DNA of 64,000 bases from Pseudomonas sp. CC120222-01a (GTDB taxonomy: Bacteria; Pseudomonadota; Gammaproteobacteria; Pseudomonadales; Pseudomonadaceae): positions 62,001 through 126,000 of the forward strand of contig NZ_QEQQ01000004.1 of the NCBI RefSeq assembly GCF_003097235.1, given 5' to 3'. A program made the position numbers and the translations under genes. Below are positions 20,917 through 31,703 of the stretch, piece by piece. Numbering within the stretch: position 1 is the stretch's first letter; each line of letters starts with the position of its first letter. The notes under the pieces are model-generated. The model was not told the origin of the DNA, did no database searches, and saw only the letters and a list, made by a program, of their open reading frames with translations.

Positions 20917-21052
20917 GACACCCTCGATTGTCTTGCAAGTGCCCGATCGCTCGGGCTGCTGTTATATGCGCACCACGCCACGATAATACAAACCTTGCGG
21001 ATCGGGAACGGCCAGTCACGAATTGGCCATTATCTGAACGTTCTCGATTGTC

Positions 21053-21158
21053 TGGGCCGGCCTCTTCGCGGGCGCGCCCGCTCCCACAGGCATCGCGCAA
21101 GTCTTGAGAGCTGCGCCAACCCTGTGGGAGCGGGCTTGCCCGCGAAGAGGCCGGCCCA
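21053..21158. repeat. Inverted REP pair
   Basis: The outer 20 bases on each side are perfect complements (TGGGCCGGCCTCTTCGCGGG and its reverse complement). Two GCGGGC-type REP units face each other with CCCACAGG ends inward. It fills most of the 265-bp gap between ilvE and the next leftward gene. Confidence 0.88.
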
Positions 21159-21181
21159 GGCAACACAAGGCCCGTCCAGCC

Positions 21182-21559
21182 TTAGCGCTGCTGCAAGCGC
21201 CTGTTCCAGTCTCCGGCATGACTGCGATTACAGGCCTCTTCACTGTCGAATCGCACATGCCAGGCCACATGGTCCAGCTGCACGCCTGCTTCATCGAGCG
21301 CCTGTGCCGTCAACACCAGCATGCGTGCCTTGGTCTCACCCGCCAGCGCCGCTGCCTTATCGGCCTCACGCTCGAACACCCAGGTAATGCGCAGGCTGGC
21401 CGGAAAATCGTTCGGGTCCAGTCGATGGGTCAGCCAGCTGAACCCTACGATCTCTGTCTTGGCGGTCTCGCAGGCGTCGGTCAGGCAGGCGACCAGTTCA
21501 CGCTCAAGGCGCGCCAGGTCACGTTTGCTGATGTTTTTCAAAACGGGTTCCCATACCAA
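21182..21559 (-). CDS. Conserved hypothetical protein
   Basis: Up to 125 residues, soluble, helix-strand pattern, no signal peptide and no motif I recognise. It contains a TWVFERE strand and ends in WNRRLQQR. The furthest start is a TTG at 21559; a second TTG at 21541 (before KNISKRD) is equally plausible and neither has a strong ribosome-binding site. It is divergent from ureD across about 255 bp in which I see no clear motif. No functional assignment. Confidence 0.6.
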   Translation of the reverse strand: MVWEPVLKNISKRDLARLERELVACLTDACETAKTEIVGFSWLTHRLDPNDFPASLRITWVFEREADKAAALAGETKARMLVLTAQALDEAGVQLDHVAWHVRFDSEEACNRSHAGDWNRRLQQR

Positions 21560-21814
21560 AGGCTAGTGAAAGACTTTAGCGCAGCACCGAAACAGGGCCA
21601 AGTGCCGCCCCCGCAATGTGCGTTGCAAGCCCGTATGCCCCATGCCAGAGCCCTCGCCATGAAGGTTTCATGTTCATTCACCTGCGTAGTTGGCCCGCAA
21701 CCTGCTATATCCAGCCAGCGAAATTTGATCGAGTGGTCAGTCTGCAATCGCCCACAGGCGCTGCACATGACCCTCTAAACGGCCGTCAGGCCACGGATAT
21801 CAAGGGGCCGCAGG

Positions 21815-22648
21815 ATGTCGCTCGCGGAGCAGATCGAATCATCGGAACAGGACGCCGGCTGGAGCGCGCACCTGCAATTGCGCTTCGTCGAGCGCAATGG
21901 CGTGACCCGCCTTGGTGCGAGGCGGCATTTCGGCCCGCTTTTGGTGCAGCGTCCGTTCTATCCGGAGGGTGCTCCGTGCCACGTTTATGTGCTGCACCCG
22001 CCCGGCGGCATTGTTGCCGGTGACCGGCTGGAACTGGACATCCACCTCGAACCCGGCAGCCATGCGTTACTGACCATGCCCGGGGCCAGCAAGTTCTACC
22101 GCAGCATCGGCCCCACCGCGCGGCTGGCCCAGCGCTTCCACCTGCAGGCTGGCAGCACGCTGGAATGGCTGCCTCAGGACAGCATCTTCTTCAATGGTGC
22201 CCGCGCCAGCCTCGACAGCCGTTTCACCCTCGAACCCGGTGCCAAGCTGCTGGCGTGGGAAACCCTGTGCCTGGGCCGGCCGGTGATGAACGAGCGTTTC
22301 GAGCAGGGCGCGCTGGACAGCCGCCTGTGCATCGAGTTACCCGACGACCCCGGCCTGCACGAGCGGCTGCGCATCGCTGGCGGGCAACTGGCCAAGGTCG
22401 GCGGCCATCCGCTGGTCGCCACCTTCTGCGCCGCGCCCGCGACCCCGGCGGTGCTGGAGCAGGTGCGCGCGCTACTGGATGAACTCGACACCCCCGCAGG
22501 CGCGACCTTGCTCGGCTCGCTGCTGGTGATCCGCCTGCTCGACCACGACAACCAACACCTGCAACACACCCTGCAGCGCCTCTGGCATGCCCTGCGCCCG
22601 GCCGTTCTCGGCCTGGCCGCGTGCCCGCCGCGCATCTGGGCCACTTGA
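21815..22648 (+). CDS. ureD: Urease accessory protein UreD
   Basis: 277 residues. UreD binds the apo-urease together with UreF and UreG to deliver nickel. Family signatures include HPPGGIVAGD near residue 65, the PGASKFYRS segment and EWLPQDSIFFNGA. It is the first gene of the urease operon, and ureA starts 9 bp after its stop. Confidence 0.95.
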   Translation: MSLAEQIESSEQDAGWSAHLQLRFVERNGVTRLGARRHFGPLLVQRPFYPEGAPCHVYVLHPPGGIVAGDRLELDIHLEPGSHALLTMPGASKFYRSIGPTARLAQRFHLQAGSTLEWLPQDSIFFNGARASLDSRFTLEPGAKLLAWETLCLGRPVMNERFEQGALDSRLCIELPDDPGLHERLRIAGGQLAKVGGHPLVATFCAAPATPAVLEQVRALLDELDTPAGATLLGSLLVIRLLDHDNQHLQHTLQRLWHALRPAVLGLAACPPRIWAT

Positions 22649-22657
22649 GAGAGCGCC

Positions 22658-22960
22658 ATGGAGCTGACCCCGAGAGAGAAAGACAAACTGCTGCTGTTCA
22701 CCGCCGCGCTGCTGGCTGAACGGCGCCTGGCCCGTGGCCTGAAGCTCAACTACCCGGAGGCGGTGGCGCTGATCAGCGCTGCGGTGCTCGAAGGTGCCCG
22801 CGATGGGCGCACGGTGGCCGAGCTGATGAGCCTGGGCCGCGAAGTGATCGGCCGCGAGCAGGTCATGGAGGGTGTCGCCGAGATGCTGCATGACGTGCAG
22901 GTCGAGGCGACCTTCCCCGACGGCACCAAGCTGGTGACCGTGCACGACCCTATCGTCTGA
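22658..22960 (+). CDS. ureA: Urease subunit gamma
   Basis: 100 residues, the normal length. The N-terminus [20 protein letters not shown] and C-terminal [18 protein letters not shown] are typical of UreA. It assembles with UreB and UreC into the (alpha-beta-gamma)3 enzyme. The gene follows ureD after 9 bp. Confidence 0.97.
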   Translation: MELTPREKDKLLLFTAALLAERRLARGLKLNYPEAVALISAAVLEGARDGRTVAELMSLGREVIGREQVMEGVAEMLHDVQVEATFPDGTKLVTVHDPIV

Positions 22961-22979
22961 CCTGGAGCAGGAGCCCAGC

Positions 22980-23293
22980 ATGATCCCAGGTGAAATTCAG
23001 GTCGCCGCCGGCGACATCGAACTCAACGTCGGCCGTGACACGGTCAGCGTCAGTGTGGCCAACCATGGCGACCGGCCGGTGCAGGTCGGTTCGCACTACC
23101 ACTTCTACGAGGTCAACGATGCGCTGGTGTTCGAGCGTGAGCCGACCCGTGGCTTTCGCCTCGATATCCCGGCCGGTACTGCCGTGCGCTTCGAGCCGGG
23201 CCAGTCGCGCACCGTGCAGCTGGTGGCCTATGCCGGCAAGCGTGAAGTGTATGGCTTCCAGGGCAAGGTGAATGGCGCACTGGAGGGCAGGGC

Positions 23294-23297
<4 letters not shown>
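22980..23297 (+). CDS. ureB: Urease subunit beta
   Basis: 105 residues. [16 protein letters not shown] at the start and the conserved [10 protein letters not shown], with [15 protein letters not shown] later, are diagnostic of UreB. The last codons overlap the ureC start (ATGA), so the structural subunits are translationally coupled. Confidence 0.97.
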
Positions 23298-24997
<1,700 letters not shown>

Positions 24998-25007
24998 AGG
25001 AGTGAAG

Positions 25008-25493
25008 ATGATTGTCCTGACCCGCCGGATCGAGGCATCCGAGACCGTCACCGGTACCGTGACCCTGGACGTCGACAGCCGTATCAAGAGCCGCCTGCGC
25101 GTGACCCTGGACGACGGTCGCGAAGCCGGCCTGATGCTCGAACGTGGCCACCTGCTGCGCGGCGGCGAGTTGCTCGCCGATGCCTCGGGAGCGCATGTGG
25201 TCCGTGTGCTGGCAGCTCCCGAAGCGGTTTCCACCGTGCGCTGCGACGACCCACACCTGCTGGCTCGCGCCGCCTACCACCTGGGTAACCGCCATGTGCC
25301 GTTGCAGATCGAAGCTGACCTGCTGCGCTACCAGCACGACCATGTGCTTGACGACATGCTGCGTGGCCTGGGCCTGACGGTGCTAGCCGAGCAGGCGCCG
25401 TTCGAGCCTGAAGCCGGTGCCTACCAAAGTGCGCCACACAGCCACAGCCACAGCAACGACCATCCGTTCGTGCGCCTGCCAGCCCATTCCTGA
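25008..25493 (+). CDS. ureE: Urease accessory nickel chaperone UreE
   Basis: 161 residues. N-terminal peptide-binding-like domain, then a metal-binding domain (NRHVPLQIEADLLRYQHDHVLDDML pattern, given here only as a guide to residues about 93-117) and a histidine-rich tail (HSHSHSNDHPF) that binds nickel. I chose the ATG at 25008, 5 nt after AAGGAG; a GTG at 25002 lies inside that site. UreE hands nickel to UreG. Confidence 0.95.
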   Translation: MIVLTRRIEASETVTGTVTLDVDSRIKSRLRVTLDDGREAGLMLERGHLLRGGELLADASGAHVVRVLAAPEAVSTVRCDDPHLLARAAYHLGNRHVPLQIEADLLRYQHDHVLDDMLRGLGLTVLAEQAPFEPEAGAYQSAPHSHSHSNDHPFVRLPAHS

Positions 25494-25516
25494 ATCCCTC
25501 ATATAAGGAACCCTCC

Positions 25517-26062
25517 ATGAAAAAGATTTTCGCCCTTGCCCTGCTGATGGTCGCACTGCCGGCCTTCGCCCACCCGGGTCACGACGGCAACCCGTTGCAA
25601 GACGGCCTGCTGCACCCGTTGACCGGCCTCGACCACCTGCTGATGCTGCTGGGTACCGGTGTGCTGGCCGCGCTGACGCGGCGCAACCTGGCCCTGCCGC
25701 TGGCCACCCTGGTCTCGATGTTCGCCGGTGCCGTGTGCGGCCACCTGTTCGGCGATGTGCTGGGCATGGAAAGCATGATCGCCGTGTCGGTGCTGGTGGC
25801 CGCCGCCGCTGTGCTGCTGCCGAGCCGTCAGCTGCTGCTGGCCCTGGCCATGCCGGTGTTTGCCCTGTTCCACGGCTGGGCCCACGGTGTGGAGGCCACT
25901 CCAAGCGCCTTCTGGATGTTCAGCGCTGGCTTCGTCACCGTCAGTGGCCTGCTGCTGGCCGTCGGCTTCGGCGTTGGCTGCCTGCTGCGCCGCCACAGCG
26001 GCCTGCAGAAGGCCTTCGGTGGCGGCATGCTGGCCGGCGCCGCACTGGTGCTGGCCGGTTGA
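25517..26062 (+). CDS. ureJ: HupE/UreJ-family membrane protein
   Basis: 181 residues. An N-terminal signal-like helix ends in AFAHPGHDG, the usual HupE/UreJ motif; five or six further membrane helices follow, with conserved His in GLDHLLM and FHGWAHG. Members associated with urease or hydrogenase are thought to import nickel. The stop overlaps the ureF start (TGATG). Its position inside the operon supports a nickel role. Confidence 0.92.
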   Translation: MKKIFALALLMVALPAFAHPGHDGNPLQDGLLHPLTGLDHLLMLLGTGVLAALTRRNLALPLATLVSMFAGAVCGHLFGDVLGMESMIAVSVLVAAAAVLLPSRQLLLALAMPVFALFHGWAHGVEATPSAFWMFSAGFVTVSGLLLAVGFGVGCLLRRHSGLQKAFGGGMLAGAALVLAG

Positions 26063-26736
26063 TGAACAGCGACCTGGCACTGCTGCGCCTGCTGCAGCTG
26101 GCCAGCCCCGGCCTGCCGGTGGGTGGCTTCACCTACTCGCAAGGGTTGGAGTGGGCCGTCGAGGCGGGGTGGGTGCAGGGCACTACCGGCTTCAGCGCCT
26201 GGCAGCGCGAGCAGATGCACGACACCCTGGCCTGCCTGGACTGGCCGGTGCTGGCGCGCCTGTACCGCGCCTGCGAGGCGGGCGACGCGCAAGCGTTCAG
26301 CCACTGGAGCCACTTCCTGCTGGCCAACCGCGAAACCGCCGAGCTGCGCCTGGAAGAACAGCAACGCGGCTCGGCCCTGGCACGCTTGCTCGATGGCTGG
26401 CAGCTGGGCCAGGACCCGGCCTGGCGTGCCAGCCTCGAACTCAGCCAGCTCGGCGGCATGGCCTGGCTCGCCGCGCACTGGCAGATCCCGCTGCGTCAGC
26501 TCGCCCTCGGCCATGGCTTCGCCTGGCTCGAAGGCGCAGTGATGGCCGGGGTCAAGCTGGTGCCGTTTGGCCAGCAGGCGGCGCAGACCCTGCTACGCGA
26601 CCTGGGCGCTGAACTGCCCGGCGCGCTGGACCAGGCCCTGGCATTGGCCGATGACCAGCTCGGCGGCGGCCTGCCGCTGCTGGCAATCGCTTCTTCGCGT
26701 CACGAAACCCAATACACCCGTTTGTTCCGTTCCTGA
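26062..26736 (+). CDS. ureF: Urease accessory protein UreF
   Basis: 224 residues, all-helical. The opening [21 protein letters not shown] is characteristic of UreF. With UreD it forms the platform on urease to which UreG binds. I chose the ATG at 26062 because it overlaps the ureJ stop and begins the conserved domain; longer in-frame readings upstream belong to a shadow of ureJ. Confidence 0.95.
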   Translation: MNSDLALLRLLQLASPGLPVGGFTYSQGLEWAVEAGWVQGTTGFSAWQREQMHDTLACLDWPVLARLYRACEAGDAQAFSHWSHFLLANRETAELRLEEQQRGSALARLLDGWQLGQDPAWRASLELSQLGGMAWLAAHWQIPLRQLALGHGFAWLEGAVMAGVKLVPFGQQAAQTLLRDLGAELPGALDQALALADDQLGGGLPLLAIASSRHETQYTRLFRS

Positions 26737-26747
26737 GGACTGCCTAC

Positions 26748-27371
26748 ATGCAAAGCTATCAGCAACCCCTGCGCGTCGGTGTCGGCGGCCCGGTCGGCTC
26801 TGGCAAGACCGCGCTGCTCGAATGCCTGTGCAAGGCCATGCGCGATCACTACCAGATAGCCGTGGTCACCAACGACATCTACACCAAGGAAGACCAGCGC
26901 ATCCTCACCGAAGCCGGTGCCCTGGAGCCTGAGCGTATCGTTGGCGTCGAAACCGGTGGCTGCCCGCACACCGCCATCCGCGAGGACGCCTCGATGAACC
27001 TGGCCGCCGTCGAAGCGCTGGCGCGCAAGTTCGGCAACCTGGAAGTGATCTTCGTCGAAAGCGGTGGCGACAACCTCAGTGCCACTTTCAGCCCGGAGCT
27101 GGCCGACCTGACCATCTACGTCATCGACGTGGCCGAGGGCGAGAAGATCCCGCGCAAGGGTGGGCCCGGCATCACCAAGTCGGACTTCCTGGTGATCAAC
27201 AAGACCGACCTGGCGCCTTACGTCGGCGCCTCGCTGGAGGTCATGGAGCGTGATACCCAGCGCATGCGCCCGCAGCGGCCCTGGACCTTCAGCAACCTGA
27301 AGAAGGGCGAAGGCCTGCAAGCGGTGATCGACTTCATCGTTGAGCGGGGCATGCTGGGCGTGAGGGGCTGA
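26748..27371 (+). CDS. ureG: Urease accessory GTPase UreG
   Basis: 207 residues. SIMIBI-class GTPase with P-loop [11 protein letters not shown] (residues 11-21), the nickel-binding CPH motif in [11 protein letters not shown], and the NKTDL base-recognition motif. Its GTP hydrolysis drives nickel insertion. Last gene of the operon; no intrinsic terminator is visible before the convergent DUF899 gene, whose stop is 4 bp away. Confidence 0.97.
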   Translation: MQSYQQPLRVGVGGPVGSGKTALLECLCKAMRDHYQIAVVTNDIYTKEDQRILTEAGALEPERIVGVETGGCPHTAIREDASMNLAAVEALARKFGNLEVIFVESGGDNLSATFSPELADLTIYVIDVAEGEKIPRKGGPGITKSDFLVINKTDLAPYVGASLEVMERDTQRMRPQRPWTFSNLKKGEGLQAVIDFIVERGMLGVRG

Positions 27372-27375
27372 CCGC

Positions 27376-28104
27376 TCACTCATGGCAGCAGTGCGGTTTG
27401 CTCGGTTGCCCTTCGTAGCGATCATGATGCCGCACCCAGTCCATGGTCCCGGCTTCATTGCGCCCCAGCGGCGCAATGTCGAGGAAGTTGTAGGTATTGA
27501 CCAGGATGTCCAGGCCGCGGGCATAGGTGGAGTAGGTGTGGTAGAGCGTGCCGTCGGTGTCTTTGTAGAAGGCGCTCAGGCCTGGCAGCTCGGCCTCGCT
27601 GCCGTTGTACGGCTCATAGTTGTACAGGCGTTGGCCCTCGGTGCCGACGCTGACGCCGAAGTCCTCGTTGAAACCGCTGCCGTGGGATGAATACCAGGGG
27701 AAGCGCCAGCCCATGCGCTGGCGGAAAGCCTGGAACTCGGGGTAGGGCGCACGGGATACGGCGACCAGCGAGACGTCGTGATGGGCCAGGTGCAGGTTGG
27801 CGCCATCGAAGTGATCGGCAAGGAACGAGCAGCCTGGGCAGCCTTCGCTCCAGCCTTCGGCAAACATGAAGTGGTAGACCAGTAGCTGGCTGCGCCCGGC
27901 AAACAGGTCGGCCAGGCTCAGCTCGCCGTCCGGGCCTTGGAAACGGTAGGGCTGCTCGACCTTGACCCAAGGCAGGGCACGACGGGCAGCGGCGAGTTCA
28001 TCGCGCTGGTGGGTGAAGGCTTTTTCGTGCAGCCACAGCTGGCGGCGGGCGGCAAGCCATTGCTCGCGCGAGGCGATCGGGTGTTTGGGATCGGGGGTGC
28101 TCAT
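27376..28104 (-). CDS. DUF899 thioredoxin-fold protein
   Basis: 242 residues. The thioredoxin-like fold of the DUF899 family is recognisable from QLLVYHFMFAEGW, the CPGCSF motif (Cys-x-x-Cys) and SRAPYPEFQAFRQRMGW. Cytoplasmic by absence of a signal peptide. The biochemical role of the family is unclear; a redox function is inferred from the CxxC. It is convergent with the urease operon and probably unrelated to it. Confidence 0.85.
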   Translation of the reverse strand: MSTPDPKHPIASREQWLAARRQLWLHEKAFTHQRDELAAARRALPWVKVEQPYRFQGPDGELSLADLFAGRSQLLVYHFMFAEGWSEGCPGCSFLADHFDGANLHLAHHDVSLVAVSRAPYPEFQAFRQRMGWRFPWYSSHGSGFNEDFGVSVGTEGQRLYNYEPYNGSEAELPGLSAFYKDTDGTLYHTYSTYARGLDILVNTYNFLDIAPLGRNEAGTMDWVRHHDRYEGQPSKPHCCHE

Positions 28105-28189
28105 GGTGCTGACTCCGCGAAGGGGTTCAGCGAGTGGTCGAGTGGGGAGCGGACGAATCGACAGGATAAGGCCTGGTGGCGACGAATGG

Positions 28190-28266
28190 TCCCGCTCCCA
28201 CAGGTCAAGTGCAGGCCTTGAATGGCTTGCAGTCCTTGTGGGAGCGGGTTCACCCGCGAAGAGGCC
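28190..28266. repeat. Inverted REP pair
   Basis: CCCGCTCCCACAGG at 28191-28204 faces CTTGTGGGAGCGGGTTCACCCGCG at about 28235-28258, followed by AAGAGGCC. The left unit lacks the outer palindromic arm present on the right, so one half is truncated. It lies between DUF899 and HAD genes. Confidence 0.8.
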
Positions 28267-28285
28267 AGCAAATCCTGAGTAGTTT

Positions 28286-28945
28286 TCAGCCGTGCATGGT
28301 CTCGATCAATTCCCACAGCTGTGGATCATTGAAGTCTTTCACCACCAGCTTGGCCCCCGCAGCCAGCAGCCGCTCCGGCTTCTGGGTAGTGGCAACCCCG
28401 ACGGTAAAGATCCCGGCCCCGCTCGCAGCCGTCACCCCCGGCAACGAATCTTCGAACGCCAGCGCCTCACCCGCCACCGCCTCCAGGCGCTGCAGCCCGG
28501 TCAGGTAGGGCAGCGGATCAGGTTTCGCCCGCTCCAGCTCCTCGGCCACCAGCACATGTTCGAAGTGATGGCCAAGCCCCATGGCCTTGAGCATGTGCTC
28601 GGCATTCAGCCGCGGCGCATTGGTCACCACGCACATGCCGATGTCCCAGGCCCGCGCATGGTCCATCAGGCGCAGCAGGCCGGGCATGGGTTGCAGCACA
28701 GGTGACAGTACACGGAAAAGCGCTTCCTTGCGGTCGGCCAGCGCCTGGCGCTCGGTTGTGTCGGCAAGCGGAAACAATTCGGCAAACAGTTCGCCATTGG
28801 CCCGGCCACTGACCTGGGCATCGAATTGTTCCTGGGTCAGTTCGCGGCCGTCATGGTCATGCAGCAGTTGGCGGAAGGCCTGCAAGTGCAGGGTGTCGGT
28901 GTCGGTCAAGGTTCCATCGAGATCGAACAGCAGGGCAGTCAGCAT
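28286..28945 (-). CDS. HAD-superfamily phosphatase (beta-phosphoglucomutase-like)
   Basis: 219 residues. HAD motifs I to IV are present: DLDGTLTDTD (nucleophile Asp), VVTNAPR, the Lys in LERAKPDPLPY, and FEDSLPG. The helical cap between motifs I and II places it in the subgroup with phosphoglycolate and sugar-phosphate phosphatases. Substrate not predictable. It is divergent from lexA2, sharing a 95-bp promoter region. Confidence 0.88.
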   Translation of the reverse strand: MLTALLFDLDGTLTDTDTLHLQAFRQLLHDHDGRELTQEQFDAQVSGRANGELFAELFPLADTTERQALADRKEALFRVLSPVLQPMPGLLRLMDHARAWDIGMCVVTNAPRLNAEHMLKAMGLGHHFEHVLVAEELERAKPDPLPYLTGLQRLEAVAGEALAFEDSLPGVTAASGAGIFTVGVATTQKPERLLAAGAKLVVKDFNDPQLWELIETMHG

Positions 28946-29032
28946 CAGGTATCCAGGTATTCAAAAAAACTAAAGCCCGAGGATGATAACGAAACCCGAC
29001 GACAAAGGGGGCTGTTCAGCGTACGCCGAAAA

Positions 29033-29048
29033 GAGTACAAATGTACTC
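29033..29048. promoter_or_regulatory. Candidate LexA2 operator overlapping the lexA2 start
   Basis: A perfect 16-bp inverted repeat GAGTAC-AAAT-GTACTC lies over the upstream ATG of lexA2. It matches the AGTAC-N4-GTGCT type of site that I recall being reported for P. putida LexA2, apart from one base. Binding here would block transcription or translation of the whole lexA2-imuA-imuB-dnaE2 unit until LexA2 is cleaved. Confidence 0.75.
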
Positions 29049-29658
29049 CATGGACAATCTCACCCCAAAACGCCGTGCAATCCTCGCGTTCATTCGCGAG
29101 CGCATTGCCGACCACGGCCAGCCACCGAGCCTGGCCGATATCGCCAGCCGCTTCGGTTTTGCCTCGCGTAGCGTGGCGCGCAAGCACATCACCGCGTTGT
29201 GCCAGGCCGGCTACATCGACGTCACGCCCAACCAGGCGCGGGGCATTCGCCTGGCCGAGCCCCTGCGCCGGCCAGAAATCCTCGAAATTCCCGTGCTCGG
29301 GCAAGTGGCAGCCGGTGCGCCGATCGGCCCGGACCTGGGCATTCACGAGCAATTGCTGCTCGACCCCAGCCTGTTCCGCCGCACGCCGGACTACCTGCTC
29401 AAGGTGCGTGGCGATTCGATGATCGAAGACGGCATCTTCGACGGTGATCTGGTCGGCATCCTCCAGCAGGGCGAGGCACGCGATGGCCAGATCGTGGTCG
29501 CGCGCCTGGACGGCGAAGTCACCATCAAGCGCCTGCAGCGCCAGCCCGGCGGTTACCGGCTGTTGCCGCGCAACCCGGCCTATGCACCGATCGACGTCGG
29601 TCCTGAGCGCGAGTTCTTCATCGAAGGCGTGTTCTGTGGCCTGTTGAGGCGCGACTGA
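29041..29658 (+). CDS. lexA2: LexA-type SOS repressor, second copy (LexA2)
   Basis: 205 residues from the first ATG; the ATG at 29050 (giving MDNLTPKRRAIL) may be the true start since the operator covers the first. The N-terminal winged helix has NLTPKRRAIL and a divergent recognition helix (FASRSVARKHITAL). The C-terminal peptidase has the Ala91-Gly92 cleavage site in QVAAGAP, nucleophile Ser126 in GDSM and Lys163. The divergent DNA-binding helix and the linked imuA-imuB-dnaE2 genes mark it as the LexA2 type rather than the housekeeping LexA. Confidence 0.93.
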   Translation: MYSMDNLTPKRRAILAFIRERIADHGQPPSLADIASRFGFASRSVARKHITALCQAGYIDVTPNQARGIRLAEPLRRPEILEIPVLGQVAAGAPIGPDLGIHEQLLLDPSLFRRTPDYLLKVRGDSMIEDGIFDGDLVGILQQGEARDGQIVVARLDGEVTIKRLQRQPGGYRLLPRNPAYAPIDVGPEREFFIEGVFCGLLRRD

Positions 29659-30278
29659 TGGGCGCGGTGGTCGATCTCGACCGGCTGCTTGACCAGCGCC
29701 AGGTCTGGCGTGGGCGGCAGGGCCAGGTGCGTCCGGCCGGCTTGCAGCCGACCGGCCACGCGATGCTCGACCAGCGCCTGCCGGATGGCGGCTGGCCGGC
29801 CGCAGCCCTCAGCGAGCTGCTGTTGGCCAGCCCGGGCTGCGGCGAATTGCAACTGCTCTGGCCATCCCTGTCACGCTTGACGGCTGAAGGCGGGCGGGTG
29901 GTGCTGGTGGCGCCGCCGTTCATTCCCTATGCACCGGCCTGGCAGGCAGCAGGCGTGGATTTACGCTGGCTGGTGCAGGTCGATGCCGGGCAGGCCGATG
30001 CCCTGTGGGCGGCCGAACAGTGCTTGCGCTCTGGCAGCTGCGCGGCGGTGCTGTGCTGGCCGGAGCGCGCCGATGACCGCGCCTTGCGCCGCCTGCAGGT
30101 GGCCGCCGAAACGGGGCAGGCACTGGCCTTCGCCTGTCGGCCGCAACAGGCTGCGCACAACCCGTCGCCCGCTGCGCTGCGTATTGCCGTGGATACGCGC
30201 CCGGCGCAATGGCGCGTACTCAAGTGCCGTGGCGGCATGCCACCGGCCTTGCCAATCGCCTGCCCTGGGCGGGGCTGA
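29658..30278 (+). CDS. imuA: ImuA, translesion synthesis accessory protein
   Basis: 206 residues, RecA/SulA-like fold without a convincing Walker A. The N-terminal LDRLLDQRQVWRG and LDQRLPDGGWP match ImuA, a factor needed with ImuB and DnaE2 for damage-induced mutagenesis. The ATG overlaps the lexA2 stop (TGATG). imuB starts 6 bp after its stop. Confidence 0.9.
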   Translation: MGAVVDLDRLLDQRQVWRGRQGQVRPAGLQPTGHAMLDQRLPDGGWPAAALSELLLASPGCGELQLLWPSLSRLTAEGGRVVLVAPPFIPYAPAWQAAGVDLRWLVQVDAGQADALWAAEQCLRSGSCAAVLCWPERADDRALRRLQVAAETGQALAFACRPQQAAHNPSPAALRIAVDTRPAQWRVLKCRGGMPPALPIACPGRG

Positions 30279-30284
30279 TGCACC

Positions 30285-31703
30285 ATGCTCTGGGCCTGCA
30301 TTCTCCTGCCCCAACTGGCGCTGGACTCGATCCTGCGCGAGCGTGACGACGCCGATACGCCGCTGGTATTGATCGGCGGCCCCGTGCAGCGTCGCCTGCT
30401 GCAAGCCGTCAACCCTGCGGCGGCGGCCCTTGGCCTGCGTGCCGGGCAGACGCTGACGGCCGCGCGGGCACTGGCCGATGGCTTCCACTGTGTCGAGGCC
30501 GACCCGGCCCGCATCGAGCACTTGCAGCAATTGCTGGCGGCCTGGGCTTACCGGTTCAGTGCCCAGGTAAGCCTTCACTACCCCCGTGCCCTGTTGCTTG
30601 AAGTCGGCTCCAGCTTGCAGCTGTTCGGCCCATGGCCGCTGTTCGAGGCGCGCTTGCGCGAGGAACTGGCTGCACTGGGATTGCGCCAGCGCATCGTACT
30701 TGCGACCAACCCGGTAGCGGCCCGCATGCTTGCCAACGGCCATGATGGCCTGGCACTGACCTGCAGTGACGAAACCCGTGCGGCGCTGGCGCGCATGCCG
30801 ATCGAACGGGTCGGGTTGCCAACCGATGCTGCCGAAGCCTTTGCCCGCATGGGCCTGCGCCAGCTGGGCCAGGTGTTGGCCTTGCCGCGTGATGCGCTGG
30901 CCAGGCGATTTTCCGCCCAGGTGCAGTTGCACCTGGACCAGTTGCTCGGGCTGCGCTCCATGGGGTTGGACTTCTACCAGCCGCCGGACCGCTTTGAAAC
31001 GCGCCTGGAACTCAACTTCGACGTCGAATCGCACCAGGCCTTGCTGTTCCCCATGCGGCGCATGCTCAATGACCTCGCGGCCTTCCTCGCCGGGCGTGAC
31101 TGCGGTGTGCAGCGCTTTAGCTTGTACCTGGAGCACGTCGAAGGGCCGGATACTCAATTGCAGGTGGGCCTGCTGGCCGCCGAGCGCGACGCTGCCATGC
31201 TGTTCGAACTGGCCCGCGGGCGCCTTGAACCGCTGCGCATCCCGGCACCGGTGCGCAACCTGCGGCTGGTCGCCGATGACCTGCCAGCCTTCGTGCCCCA
31301 GCACCAGGCACTGTTCGATCCTCGCGCCAAGCAGGCCCAGCCCTGGGAGCAACTGCGCGAACGCCTGCGTGCGCGCCTGGGGGATGAAGCCGTCAAAGGG
31401 TTGCGCGCCGAGGCCGACCACCGCCCAGAATGCGCCTGGCAGCAGGCGGAGCAGGGGGCCCAGGGCAGCCTGCCTGCCTTGCCCGGTAGCCGCCCAGGCT
31501 GGTTGCTGCCCACACCGCAGGCCCTGGATGCGACTGGCCACACTCTACTCGGGCAGGCCGAACGCATCGAGTCAGGCTGGTGGGACGGTGGCGACGTGCG
31601 CCGTGACTACTACCGCATCGAAACCCGCGATGGCCTGCGTGGCTGGGCCTACCACGACCTGGCGCAACCCGGCCCGCTGTGGCTGCAGGGCTGGTTCGCA
31701 TGA
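30285..31703 (+). CDS. imuB: ImuB, non-catalytic Y-family polymerase homologue
   Basis: 472 residues with Y-family finger, palm and little-finger regions, but the catalytic acids are gone: the N-terminal strand reads LLPQLALDS where active enzymes have an Asp-x-Asp type motif. ImuB is thought to be a scaffold joining the sliding clamp, ImuA and DnaE2. A possible clamp-binding peptide is QALFDP, following VPQH near residue 340. Its stop overlaps the dnaE2 start. Confidence 0.92.
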   Translation: MLWACILLPQLALDSILRERDDADTPLVLIGGPVQRRLLQAVNPAAAALGLRAGQTLTAARALADGFHCVEADPARIEHLQQLLAAWAYRFSAQVSLHYPRALLLEVGSSLQLFGPWPLFEARLREELAALGLRQRIVLATNPVAARMLANGHDGLALTCSDETRAALARMPIERVGLPTDAAEAFARMGLRQLGQVLALPRDALARRFSAQVQLHLDQLLGLRSMGLDFYQPPDRFETRLELNFDVESHQALLFPMRRMLNDLAAFLAGRDCGVQRFSLYLEHVEGPDTQLQVGLLAAERDAAMLFELARGRLEPLRIPAPVRNLRLVADDLPAFVPQHQALFDPRAKQAQPWEQLRERLRARLGDEAVKGLRAEADHRPECAWQQAEQGAQGSLPALPGSRPGWLLPTPQALDATGHTLLGQAERIESGWWDGGDVRRDYYRIETRDGLRGWAYHDLAQPGPLWLQGWFA

